Source of the DNA: Mesorhizobium neociceri
GTDB lineage: Bacteria; Pseudomonadota; Alphaproteobacteria; Rhizobiales; Rhizobiaceae
NCBI RefSeq assembly: GCF_013520985.1
Contig: NZ_JACDTY010000002.1
Coordinates: 744,001 to 808,000, forward strand
Direction: 5' to 3'
Length of the DNA stretch: 64,000 bases
Positions 44,470-51,804 of the stretch are shown here, piece after piece (position 1 is the stretch's first letter; the number at the start of each line of letters is the position of its first letter). The translations under genes were made by a program, and so were the position numbers. The notes under the pieces were generated by a model. It was not told the DNA's origin. It was given only the letters and a program-made list of their open reading frames with translations, and did not search any database.

Positions 44470-44496
44470 CTTGTCAACGCGCCGCGCGTCGACAAG
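44470..44496. promoter_or_regulatory. 27-bp near-perfect palindrome overlapping a promoter-like sequence
   Basis: CTTGTCAACGCGC-C-GCGCGTCGACAAG has 13-bp arms with one mismatch. CTTGTC (44470-44475), 17 nt, CAAGAT (44493-44498) resembles the rhizobial promoter consensus. It lies 79 nt before the EIIA gene. The one-base centre favours a protein-binding operator over an RNA hairpin. Confidence 0.5.
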
Positions 44497-44574
44497 ATAG
44501 CGCTCCCGCCGCCTGGGATGGCCGGCGAGCATAAAAAGCGCCTGTGAAGCGGCGATGACGGGAGCCACCATAGA

Positions 44575-44976
44575 ATGATCGGACTCGTGCTTGTAACGCA
44601 CGGTCAACTGGCCGCCGAGTTCCGCCATGCCGTGGAACATGTCGTGGGGCCACAAGACAATTTCGAAACCGTGGCGATCGGCGCCGATGACGATATGGAG
44701 CAGCGTAGGCGCGATATCGTCGACGCCGTCGGCCGCGTCGACACCGGGACCGGCGTCATCGTTCTGACCGACATGTTCGGCGGCACGCCCTCCAACCTCG
44801 CCATTTCGGTGATGGAATCCGGCCGCACGGAGGTCATCGCCGGCATGAACCTGCCGATGCTGATCAAGCTGTCGTCGATCCGCAAGGGTGACAACATGGC
44901 GGCCGCGCTCGATGAGGCGCAGGCCGCCGGGCGCAAATACATCAACGTCGCCAGCCAGCTCCTGAGCAGCAAATGA
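44575..44976 (+). CDS. PTS EIIA component, mannose/fructose family (PtsM-like)
   Basis: Cytosolic 133-residue EIIA of the mannose class. The phosphoacceptor is His9 in MIGLVLVTHGQLA, and the family motif VIVLTDMFGGTPSNLAISVM follows. No sugar permease EIIB or EIIC gene is present, so it probably receives phosphate from HPr for regulation rather than transport. Its stop overlaps the HPr gene (ATGA). Confidence 0.94.
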   Translation: MIGLVLVTHGQLAAEFRHAVEHVVGPQDNFETVAIGADDDMEQRRRDIVDAVGRVDTGTGVIVLTDMFGGTPSNLAISVMESGRTEVIAGMNLPMLIKLSSIRKGDNMAAALDEAQAAGRKYINVASQLLSSK

Positions 44977-45263
44977 ACGCGCTGTCGCCGGTTGAGATCG
45001 TGCGCGAGTTCCCGATCGTCAATCAGCGCGGCCTGCATGCGCGCGCCTCGGCCAAGTTCGTCCAGGTCGCCAGCGGCTTCGACGCCACCGTCCATGTCGA
45101 AAAAGACGGACTCAAGGTCGGCGGCACCTCGATCATGGGCCTGATGATGCTGGCGGCGAGTCCCGGCTATTCGATCCGCGTCACCGCCAGCGGCACGGAG
45201 GCCGTGGCGGCGATGGACGCATTGGAGCAGCTGGTCGCTTCACGCTTCGGCGAAGAGTGCTGA
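44973..45263 (+). CDS. ptsH: Phosphocarrier protein HPr
   Basis: A 96-residue phosphocarrier. Active-site His22 lies in NQRGLHARASAKF and the regulatory serine is Ser53 in KVGGTSIMGLMMLAA, the target of HprK encoded upstream. Translationally coupled to EIIA by a 4-nt overlap. Conserved before ahcY in rhizobia. Confidence 0.96.
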   Translation: MNALSPVEIVREFPIVNQRGLHARASAKFVQVASGFDATVHVEKDGLKVGGTSIMGLMMLAASPGYSIRVTASGTEAVAAMDALEQLVASRFGEEC

Positions 45264-45290
45264 ACCGTGCCCTCTAAAACACATACGCGC

Positions 45291-45306
45291 ATAAAGATTT
45301 CTTTAT
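45291..45306. promoter_or_regulatory. Palindromic operator candidate upstream of ahcY
   Basis: ATAAAGA-TT-TCTTTAT, perfect 7-bp arms, 113 nt before the ahcY start. It lies just upstream of a promoter-like ATTGTC-N17-CTAGTC (45312-45340). ArsR-family SahR proteins control ahcY in many Proteobacteria and bind comparable AT-rich palindromes; the match is not confirmed. Confidence 0.5.
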
Positions 45307-45418
45307 ATCCCATTGTCGTCTGACCGGTGATCTGCTAGTCAAGCCGGCATTCCCGCGCCCTTCGACGCGCCGTGTGGCGCAGGCGCATCCTGAAGACAAA
45401 TCACACCGGAGCACTGCC

Positions 45419-46819
45419 ATGACAGGTAGCAAGGACTATGTGGTCGCCGACATTTCGCTTGCCGGCTGGGGCCGCAAGGAACTCGATATCGCCGAAACCG
45501 AAATGCCGGGTCTGATGGCCTGCCGCGAGGAATTCGGCGACAAGAAGCCGCTGAAGGGCGCGCGCATCACCGGCTCGCTGCACATGACCATCCAGACGGC
45601 CGTGCTGATCGAGACGTTGAAGGCGCTCGGCGCTGATATCCGCTGGGCTTCGTGCAACATCTTCTCGACCCAGGACCATGCCGCGGCGGCGATCGCCGAA
45701 GCCGGCATCCCGGTGTTCGCCGTCAAGGGCGAGTCGCTCGAGGAGTACTGGGACTACACCGACAAGATCTTCCAGTGGGCCGATGGCGGCCTCTCCAACA
45801 TGATCCTCGACGATGGCGGCGACGCCACCATGTACATTCTGATCGGCGCCCGCGCCGAAGCCGGCGAGGACGTGCTGTCCAACCCGCACAGCGAGGAAGA
45901 GGAATACTTCTACGCCCAGGTCAAGAAGCGCCTGAAGGCGTCGCCCGGCTTCTTCACCAAGCAGAAGGAAGCCATCCGCGGCGTTACCGAAGAGACGACG
46001 ACGGGCGTCAACCGGCTCTACCAGCTGCAGAAGAAGGGCCTGCTGCCCTTCCCGGCGATCAACGTCAACGACTCGGTCACCAAGTCGAAGTTCGACAACA
46101 AATATGGCTGCAAGGAATCGCTGGTCGACGGCATCCGCCGCGGCACCGACACCATGATGGCCGGCAAGGTCGCGGTCGTCTGCGGTTATGGCGACGTCGG
46201 CAAGGGTTCGTCGGCTTCGCTCAAGGGCGCCGGCGCCCGCGTCAAGGTCACCGAAGTCGATCCGATCTGCGCGCTGCAGGCGGCGATGGACGGCTTTGAA
46301 GTCGTCACGCTGGAAGATGCGGCTCCGACCGCCGACATCGTCATCACCACGACCGGCAACAAGGATGTCGTCACTCTCGACCACATGCGCTCGATGAAGG
46401 ACATGGTGATCGTCGGCAATATCGGCCACTTCGACAATGAGATTCAGGTCGCGTCGCTGCGCAATTTGAAGTGGACCAACGTCAAGCCGCAGGTCGATAT
46501 GATCACCTTCCCGGACGGCAAGCGGATGATCCTGCTGTCCGAGGGACGCCTGCTCAACCTCGGCAACGCCACCGGCCATCCGAGCTTCGTCATGTCGGCC
46601 TCGTTCACCAACCAGGTGCTGGCGCAGATCGAGCTCTACACCAAGCCCGGCCAGTACCAGAACCAGGTCTATGTGCTGCCCAAGCATCTCGACGAGAAGG
46701 TGGCACGGCTGCATCTCGACAAGCTCGGCGCCCGCCTGACCGAACTGTCCGGCGAACAGGCCGCCTATATCGGCGTGACTCCGCAGGGTCCGTTCAAGCC
46801 GGAACACTACCGCTATTAA
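45419..46819 (+). CDS. ahcY: S-adenosylhomocysteine hydrolase (adenosylhomocysteinase)
   Basis: Splits S-adenosylhomocysteine into adenosine and homocysteine, keeping methylation reactions free of product inhibition. The 466-residue protein has the N-terminal [18 protein letters not shown], the long-form insertion, [23 protein letters not shown] (catalytic Lys, Cys), the NAD fold [27 protein letters not shown] and the C-terminal KPEHYRY. Start at ATG 45419. It lies 155 nt after ptsH, with its own operator candidate, and ends in a strong terminator. Confidence 0.98.
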   Translation: MTGSKDYVVADISLAGWGRKELDIAETEMPGLMACREEFGDKKPLKGARITGSLHMTIQTAVLIETLKALGADIRWASCNIFSTQDHAAAAIAEAGIPVFAVKGESLEEYWDYTDKIFQWADGGLSNMILDDGGDATMYILIGARAEAGEDVLSNPHSEEEEYFYAQVKKRLKASPGFFTKQKEAIRGVTEETTTGVNRLYQLQKKGLLPFPAINVNDSVTKSKFDNKYGCKESLVDGIRRGTDTMMAGKVAVVCGYGDVGKGSSASLKGAGARVKVTEVDPICALQAAMDGFEVVTLEDAAPTADIVITTTGNKDVVTLDHMRSMKDMVIVGNIGHFDNEIQVASLRNLKWTNVKPQVDMITFPDGKRMILLSEGRLLNLGNATGHPSFVMSASFTNQVLAQIELYTKPGQYQNQVYVLPKHLDEKVARLHLDKLGARLTELSGEQAAYIGVTPQGPFKPEHYRY

Positions 46820-46846
46820 GCATAGCGCAAATTACCACTAGATATT

Positions 46847-46884
46847 GAAGCCGGGCGATTGACATTTCGCCCGGCTTCTTTTTT
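46847..46884 (+). terminator. Rho-independent terminator of ahcY
   Basis: GAAGCCGGGCGA (46847-46858) and TCGCCCGGCTTC (46867-46878), a perfect 12-bp stem with an 8-nt loop, followed by TTTTTT. It starts 27 nt after the stop. Confidence 0.95.
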
Positions 46885-46893
46885 GCGCTGAAT

Positions 46894-46935
46894 GATTCTT
46901 CACGCCGATTCCAGCACGCGCTATTGTGGTGATTC
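46894..46935. promoter_or_regulatory. Cluster of three GANTC (CcrM methylation) sites before divL
   Basis: GATTC at 46894-46898, 46907-46911 and 46931-46935, three sites in 42 nt between the ahcY terminator and divL. GANTC is methylated by the cell-cycle methyltransferase CcrM in alphaproteobacteria, and such clusters mark GcrA-controlled promoters. Confidence 0.5.
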
Positions 46936-47006
46936 GCGGGCCGGGGACGAGGGCCGGCGCACGCAGCTGGGCGGTCTTGCATTCAGGCGGCGAAGAGGAC
47001 CAAGAC

Positions 47007-49571
47007 ATGCCGGGGGAAAACCCGCCTCGCGCGGGATGGGCCGTTTCCGGCGGCCACGACGATTCCGAGATCACTGGCTCCGCCACGGCAGGCGGTGGCC
47101 TGCAGAGGCGCGTCGGCTCCCGCGTCGCGAGCTTTCTCGCCACGTCCGCGCTTGCCGGTCCGCTCACTTCATTTGCCGCGCATGCCGAGCCGGCCATTGC
47201 GCAGAAAGCCGGGCTGTCGGTCAGCGCAGTCGAGGTCATCCAGCTCGCCATGTTCGTCGGCGTCATGGGCGCCGCTCTGGTCTCGGCCATCTTCCTGATC
47301 CGCGAAAGGGCTCGCACCTCGGCGCAGAATGTCGAGCTCCGAGCCCGCATCGCCGACGTCAATGTGGCGCTGCAGCGCTCCGAGGCGCTGCTCAATCTGC
47401 GCGACCAGCGCGTGATCGTCTGGGCTTCGGAAAACAAGAAGCCCGAGCTGATCGGAACGCTACCGCTCGAAAGCGGTGCGCCGGAGGACCGCGCGGCGTT
47501 CCTCGCCTTCGGCCGCTGGCTGATGCCGCGCTCGGCGGCGGCTCTCGAAAATGCCGTCGCGGGGCTGCGTGAGAAAGCGAAACCCTTCGACCTCGTCATC
47601 GAATCGCAGGCCGGGGCGCCGCTCGAAGTGCACGGTCGCAAGAGCGCCGCGCACGTGCTGGTGCGCTTTGTCTCGTTGTCGGAAACGCAGCGAAGCCAGG
47701 CCAGGCTGAAGATCGAGAACCAGCGGCTTGCCGCCGACTACGACACCATGATCGGCCTGTTCGACGCCTTGCCGATGCCGGCATGGCTGCGCGCCGCCGA
47801 CGGACGGCTGAAATGGGTCAACCGCGCCTATGCCGGAGCGGTCGAGGCCTCGAGCGCCGAAACCGCCGTGCGCGAAGCCAAGGAATTCCTCGGCGGCCAG
47901 GCGCGCGAACAGATCGCCGCGCAGCACCAATCGCGTCCGGTTTTCGAGCAGACGCTATCGACGGTGATCGAGGGCGACCGCCGCGTCTTCGCAGTCACCG
48001 ATTTCGCCGGCGCCGACGGCTCGGCGGGCCTCGCCTGCGACACCAGCGCCACCGAAACCATCCGCGGCGAATATGAGCGCACGGTGCGCAGCCATGCCGA
48101 CACACTCGACCAGCTCAACACTGCGGTGGCGATCTTCGACACCGACGAGAAGCTGCGTTTCTTCAACCAGGCATTCCAGAAACTGTGGGGACTGGACTCT
48201 GGCTTCCTGCACAGCGCACCCGACAATGCGCTGCTGCTCGACCGGCTGCGCAGCGAAGGCAAGATCGCCGAGCAGCCGGAATGGCGACGCTGGAAGGAGG
48301 GCCTGCTTAACGCCTACCGCGCGGTTGAATCGCAGGAGCACTGGTGGCATCTGCCCGACGGCAAGACCATCCGCGTGGTCGCCAACCCGCAGCCGAAGGG
48401 CGGCGTGACCTGGGTGTTCGAGAACCTGACCGAGAAGATGGACCTGGAAAGCCGCTACCAGACCGCGGTGAGGGTCCAGGGCGAGACGCTCGACAATCTG
48501 GCTGAAGGCGTTGCGGTGTTCGGCCCTGACGGCCGGCTGCGCCTGTCCAACCCGGCCTTTGTCGCGCTGTGGGGGCTGAGCCCGGATGTGGTCAAGCCCA
48601 ACGTGCATGTCTCGGCGATCCGCGATCTCAGCGACCAGCGCGCCATCGACAGCCCGTGGGGCGGCTTCGTCGCCGCCATCACCGGCTTCGATGACGAGCG
48701 CCGCGATCGCCACGGCCAGACCGAGCTGAACAACGGCACCGTGCTCAGCTACGCCGTCATCCCACTGCCCAACGGGCAGGTGATGATGACCTTCGTCGAC
48801 GTCACCGACAGCGTCAATGTCGAGCGGGCGCTGAAGGACAAGAACGAGGCGCTGCAGAAATCCGACCAGCTGAAGAACGAGTTCGTGCAGCATGTCTCCT
48901 ATGAGCTGCGCTCGCCGCTAACCAACATTATCGGCTTCACCGAGCTGCTGTCGCTGCCGGCGACCGGGCCGCTCAGCCCCAAGCAGCGCGAATATGTCGA
49001 GCATGTCGGCTCGTCGTCTTCGGTGCTGCTGACCATCGTCAACGACATACTCGACCTCGCCACCGTCGACGCCGGCATCATGCAGCTCGACATTTCGGAG
49101 GTGAGCGTCGAGCGCACCATCCAGGCGGCCGCAGAACTGGTCGCCGACCGGCTGGACGAGCATGCGATCAAGCTCAAGATAGACGCCGCGGCAGCGCCGA
49201 AGAGTTTCCATGGCGACGAGACCCGGGTCCGCCAGATCCTCTACAATCTGTTGAGCAACGCCGCCAATTACGCGCCGGAGGCGAGCACGATCACGCTGGC
49301 CTGCCGCCATCTGGAGCAAGGCGTGGAGTTCTCCGTCCACGATGACGGCCCCGGCATGCCACCAGACCTGCTCGATTCGGTGTTCCGCCGCTTCGAGCCG
49401 CGCACCAATGGCGGACGCCGGCGTGGCGCCGGCTTAGGCTTGTCGATCGTCAAGAGCTTTGTCGAGTTGCATGGCGGCAATGTCCGCATCGAGACCGGCA
49501 AGGACCAGGGCACCACCGTTATCTGCACCTTCCCCGATGCACCGTCGGGCATCCGCGCCGCGGCCGAGTAG
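47007..49571 (+). CDS. divL: Atypical sensor kinase DivL (Tyr replaces phospho-His)
   Basis: Membrane-anchored regulator of the CckA-CtrA cell-cycle pathway, 854 residues. One helix near residues 70-100 (LAMFVGVMGAALVSAIFLI) is followed by three PAS-like domains (about residues 220-600, including LDQLNTAVAIFDTDEKLRFFN and LDNLAEGVAVFGPDGRL). The DHp motif is FVQHVSYELRSPLTNIIGF, with Tyr632 where kinases have His, the hallmark of DivL. The GHKL domain is intact (NLLSNAANYA, DDGPGMP, GAGLGLSIVKSF). ATG at 47007 has GAAGAGGA upstream. Three GANTC sites precede it. It lies 8 nt before tsaE-amgK. Confidence 0.92.
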   Translation: MPGENPPRAGWAVSGGHDDSEITGSATAGGGLQRRVGSRVASFLATSALAGPLTSFAAHAEPAIAQKAGLSVSAVEVIQLAMFVGVMGAALVSAIFLIRERARTSAQNVELRARIADVNVALQRSEALLNLRDQRVIVWASENKKPELIGTLPLESGAPEDRAAFLAFGRWLMPRSAAALENAVAGLREKAKPFDLVIESQAGAPLEVHGRKSAAHVLVRFVSLSETQRSQARLKIENQRLAADYDTMIGLFDALPMPAWLRAADGRLKWVNRAYAGAVEASSAETAVREAKEFLGGQAREQIAAQHQSRPVFEQTLSTVIEGDRRVFAVTDFAGADGSAGLACDTSATETIRGEYERTVRSHADTLDQLNTAVAIFDTDEKLRFFNQAFQKLWGLDSGFLHSAPDNALLLDRLRSEGKIAEQPEWRRWKEGLLNAYRAVESQEHWWHLPDGKTIRVVANPQPKGGVTWVFENLTEKMDLESRYQTAVRVQGETLDNLAEGVAVFGPDGRLRLSNPAFVALWGLSPDVVKPNVHVSAIRDLSDQRAIDSPWGGFVAAITGFDDERRDRHGQTELNNGTVLSYAVIPLPNGQVMMTFVDVTDSVNVERALKDKNEALQKSDQLKNEFVQHVSYELRSPLTNIIGFTELLSLPATGPLSPKQREYVEHVGSSSSVLLTIVNDILDLATVDAGIMQLDISEVSVERTIQAAAELVADRLDEHAIKLKIDAAAAPKSFHGDETRVRQILYNLLSNAANYAPEASTITLACRHLEQGVEFSVHDDGPGMPPDLLDSVFRRFEPRTNGGRRRGAGLGLSIVKSFVELHGGNVRIETGKDQGTTVICTFPDAPSGIRAAAE

Positions 49572-49579
49572 CGCGCTCG

Positions 49580-51091
49580 ATGACTGTTGCTGTGCTGGAG
49601 CGTTTTCTCGCCGACGAGGCTGCGACGGCAAGGCTCGGCGAAGACCTGGCCATGGCCCTGCGGCCGGGCGACGTGCTGGCGCTCAAGGGCGATCTCGGCG
49701 CCGGCAAATCGACGCTGGCGCGGGCGCTGATCCGGGCGCTGGCCGACGATGCCGGCCTCGACGTGCCGAGCCCGACCTTCACTTTGGTGCAAAGCTACGA
49801 CACGCGCATTCCCGTCCATCATTTCGATCTCTACCGGCTGTCCTCGGCCGGCGAGATCGACGAACTGGGTTTCGACGAAGCGCTGCTGCAGGGCGCTGCT
49901 TTGGTCGAGTGGCCGGAACGGGCGGAGGCCGCGCTGCCCAGGACGTCGATCTGGATCGAACTCGTCCATCAGGGCGAAGGCCGCATGGCGCGGCTGTCGG
50001 GCGAAGGTGCCGCCTTCGAACGCGTGACGCGATCGCTGGCGATGCGCGATTTCCTCGAAACGGCCGGCTGGGGCGAAGCAACGCGGCGGCATTTCGTCGG
50101 CGATGCCTCGGCGCGTTCTTATGAGATCGTCTCGCTCTCCGGCTTTGCGCCGCGTGTGCTGATGAACTCGCCACGGCTGGTGCTGGGACCGCCGGTGCGC
50201 GACGGCAAACCCTATGCGGTGATCGCCCATACCGCGCAGTCGGTGACCGCCTTCGTCGCCATCGACAAGGCGCTGCTGGCGCAGGGCGTCAGCGTCCCGG
50301 AAATCCACGCCGAGGATCTCGAGCAAGGGTTCCTGCTGCTGGAGCATCTGGGCTCGGAAGGCTTTCTCGATGGCAGCGGCGAGCCGGTGGCCGAGCGTTA
50401 CGCGGCGGCGGCCGAATTGTTGGCGATGATGCATGGCAAGACCTGGCCACAGCGCATGGAGGCCGTGCCAGGCGTCTTCCACGACGTGCCGCCCTTCGAT
50501 CGCGACGCCATGCTGATCGAGGCTGATCTGCTGGTCGACTGGTATGTGCCGATGGTCACCGGCGCCCCGGCCAGCGAGGCTTTGCGCGCCGGCTATCACA
50601 GGGAATGGAACGCGGCTCTCGACCGGTTGGACGAACGCGACTACACGCTGATGCTGCGCGACTTCCACTCGCCCAACATCATCTGGCGCGGCGACCGCAC
50701 CGGTCATGACCGTCTCGGTATCGTCGATGTCCAGGACGCGCTGATCGGCCCTGCCGCCTATGACGTCGCATCGCTCGCCATGGATGCCCGCGTTACCGTT
50801 TCGCCTGAGATCGAGCAACGGACCGTGGACGCCTATGTTGCCGCGCGCCATGCCGCCGGCGGCTTCGACGAGGCGGGTTTCCGCGAGGCGTACGCAATCA
50901 TGGCGGCACAGCGCAATTCGAAGATCCTCGGCATTTTCGTGCGGCTCGAAAAGCGCGACGGCAAGCCCTATTATCTGAAACACCTGCCGCGCATCCGCGA
51001 CTATCTCAGGCGGGCGCTGGCGCACCCGGCGCTGTCCCAGCTGAAGGAGTTCTATATGGCGCACGGCCTGCTCGAGGAACGCACGCTGTGA
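49580..51091 (+). CDS. tsaE: TsaE-AmgK fusion: t6A ATPase plus amino-sugar kinase
   Basis: A 503-residue two-domain protein. Residues 1 to about 150 are TsaE, the ATPase of tRNA threonylcarbamoyladenosine synthesis (P-loop ALKGDLGAGKSTLARAL near residue 35, then VPSPTFTLVQSYDTRIPVHHFDLYRL). Residues about 165-503 are an aminoglycoside-phosphotransferase-fold kinase with LMLRDFHSPNIIWRGD (catalytic Asp, Asn) and LGIVDVQDALIGPAAYD (metal Asp). The neighbouring MurU-like gene points to AmgK, the anomeric MurNAc/GlcNAc kinase of cell-wall recycling. Its stop overlaps the next start (GTGA). No frameshift is seen between the two parts. Confidence 0.92.
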   Translation: MTVAVLERFLADEAATARLGEDLAMALRPGDVLALKGDLGAGKSTLARALIRALADDAGLDVPSPTFTLVQSYDTRIPVHHFDLYRLSSAGEIDELGFDEALLQGAALVEWPERAEAALPRTSIWIELVHQGEGRMARLSGEGAAFERVTRSLAMRDFLETAGWGEATRRHFVGDASARSYEIVSLSGFAPRVLMNSPRLVLGPPVRDGKPYAVIAHTAQSVTAFVAIDKALLAQGVSVPEIHAEDLEQGFLLLEHLGSEGFLDGSGEPVAERYAAAAELLAMMHGKTWPQRMEAVPGVFHDVPPFDRDAMLIEADLLVDWYVPMVTGAPASEALRAGYHREWNAALDRLDERDYTLMLRDFHSPNIIWRGDRTGHDRLGIVDVQDALIGPAAYDVASLAMDARVTVSPEIEQRTVDAYVAARHAAGGFDEAGFREAYAIMAAQRNSKILGIFVRLEKRDGKPYYLKHLPRIRDYLRRALAHPALSQLKEFYMAHGLLEERTL

Positions 51092-51804
51092 CCCTGACCA
51101 CCGCGATGGTGCTGGCGGCGGGTCTCGGCAAGCGCATGCAGCCGATAACCGACACCATGCCGAAGCCGCTGGTGAAGATCGCCGGCAAGACGTTGCTCGA
51201 CTGGGGACTGGACAGTCTCGAAGCGGCCGGCGTCGAGAAAGCTGTCGTCAACGTGCACTATCTGCCGGACCAGATCGTCGCTCATGTCGCCCACAGGCAG
51301 GCGCCGAAAATCGTCATTTCCGACGAGCGCGACGCGCTGCTGAATTCCGCCGGAGGCATCGTCAAGGCATTGCCGCTGCTGGGTGCCGAACCCTTCTACA
51401 TCATCAACGCCGACACGTTCTGGATCGACAGCGGCCAGCCCAGCCTCGAGCGCCTTTCTCTTGCATGGGACGGCGCGAAAATGGATATTCTGCTGATGCT
51501 TACCGATCTCGACTCGGCGACCGGCCATAGTGTCGGCACGGATTTCCTGATGGCGCCGGATGGCGGCCTGCGGCGCTCGAAAGGCGACCCCACCGGGCTG
51601 ATCTATGCCGGAGCGGCGATCATCAATCCCGGCATCTTTGAAGGTGCGCCGACAGGGGCACATTCGCTCAACGCCTATTTCGACCAAGCGATATCAGCGG
51701 GCTGCCTGTTCGGCATGCAGATGCGCGGCCGCTGGATCACTGTCGGCACGCCCGACGCCATTCCGCAGGCGGAAGCGGCGGTCGCCCTCGCAAGGGCCGT
51801 ATGA
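51088..51804 (+). CDS. murU: Nucleotidyltransferase, MurU-like (MurNAc-1-P uridylyltransferase)
   Basis: A 238-residue sugar-nucleotide transferase: AMVLAAGLGKRMQPITDTMPKPLVKIAG at the N-terminus (G-x-G-x-R nucleotide loop and Lys), YIINADTFW (metal Asp) and WITVGTPDAIPQAEAA at the C-terminus. With the AmgK domain upstream it would turn MurNAc-1-phosphate into UDP-MurNAc, bypassing new synthesis. It could also be a generic hexose-1-P transferase; gene context favours MurU. It starts with GTG overlapping the tsaE-amgK stop by 4 nt and ends overlapping addB by 4 nt. Confidence 0.87.
   Translation: MTLTTAMVLAAGLGKRMQPITDTMPKPLVKIAGKTLLDWGLDSLEAAGVEKAVVNVHYLPDQIVAHVAHRQAPKIVISDERDALLNSAGGIVKALPLLGAEPFYIINADTFWIDSGQPSLERLSLAWDGAKMDILLMLTDLDSATGHSVGTDFLMAPDGGLRRSKGDPTGLIYAGAAIINPGIFEGAPTGAHSLNAYFDQAISAGCLFGMQMRGRWITVGTPDAIPQAEAAVALARAV

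Noticed and set aside
45264..45418. Possible SAH riboswitch before ahcY
   Set aside because: The conserved pseudoknot motifs were not recognised; a palindromic operator explains the region better.
46926..47006. 27-codon N-terminal extension of DivL
   Set aside because: No ribosome site, and it would place GANTC-containing promoter DNA inside the gene; the ATG at 47007 has GAAGAGGA upstream.
49268..51064. Open frame of 598 codons on the minus strand opposite tsaE-amgK
   Set aside because: Shadow frame; translation is compositionally biased and the plus-strand gene has clear motifs.
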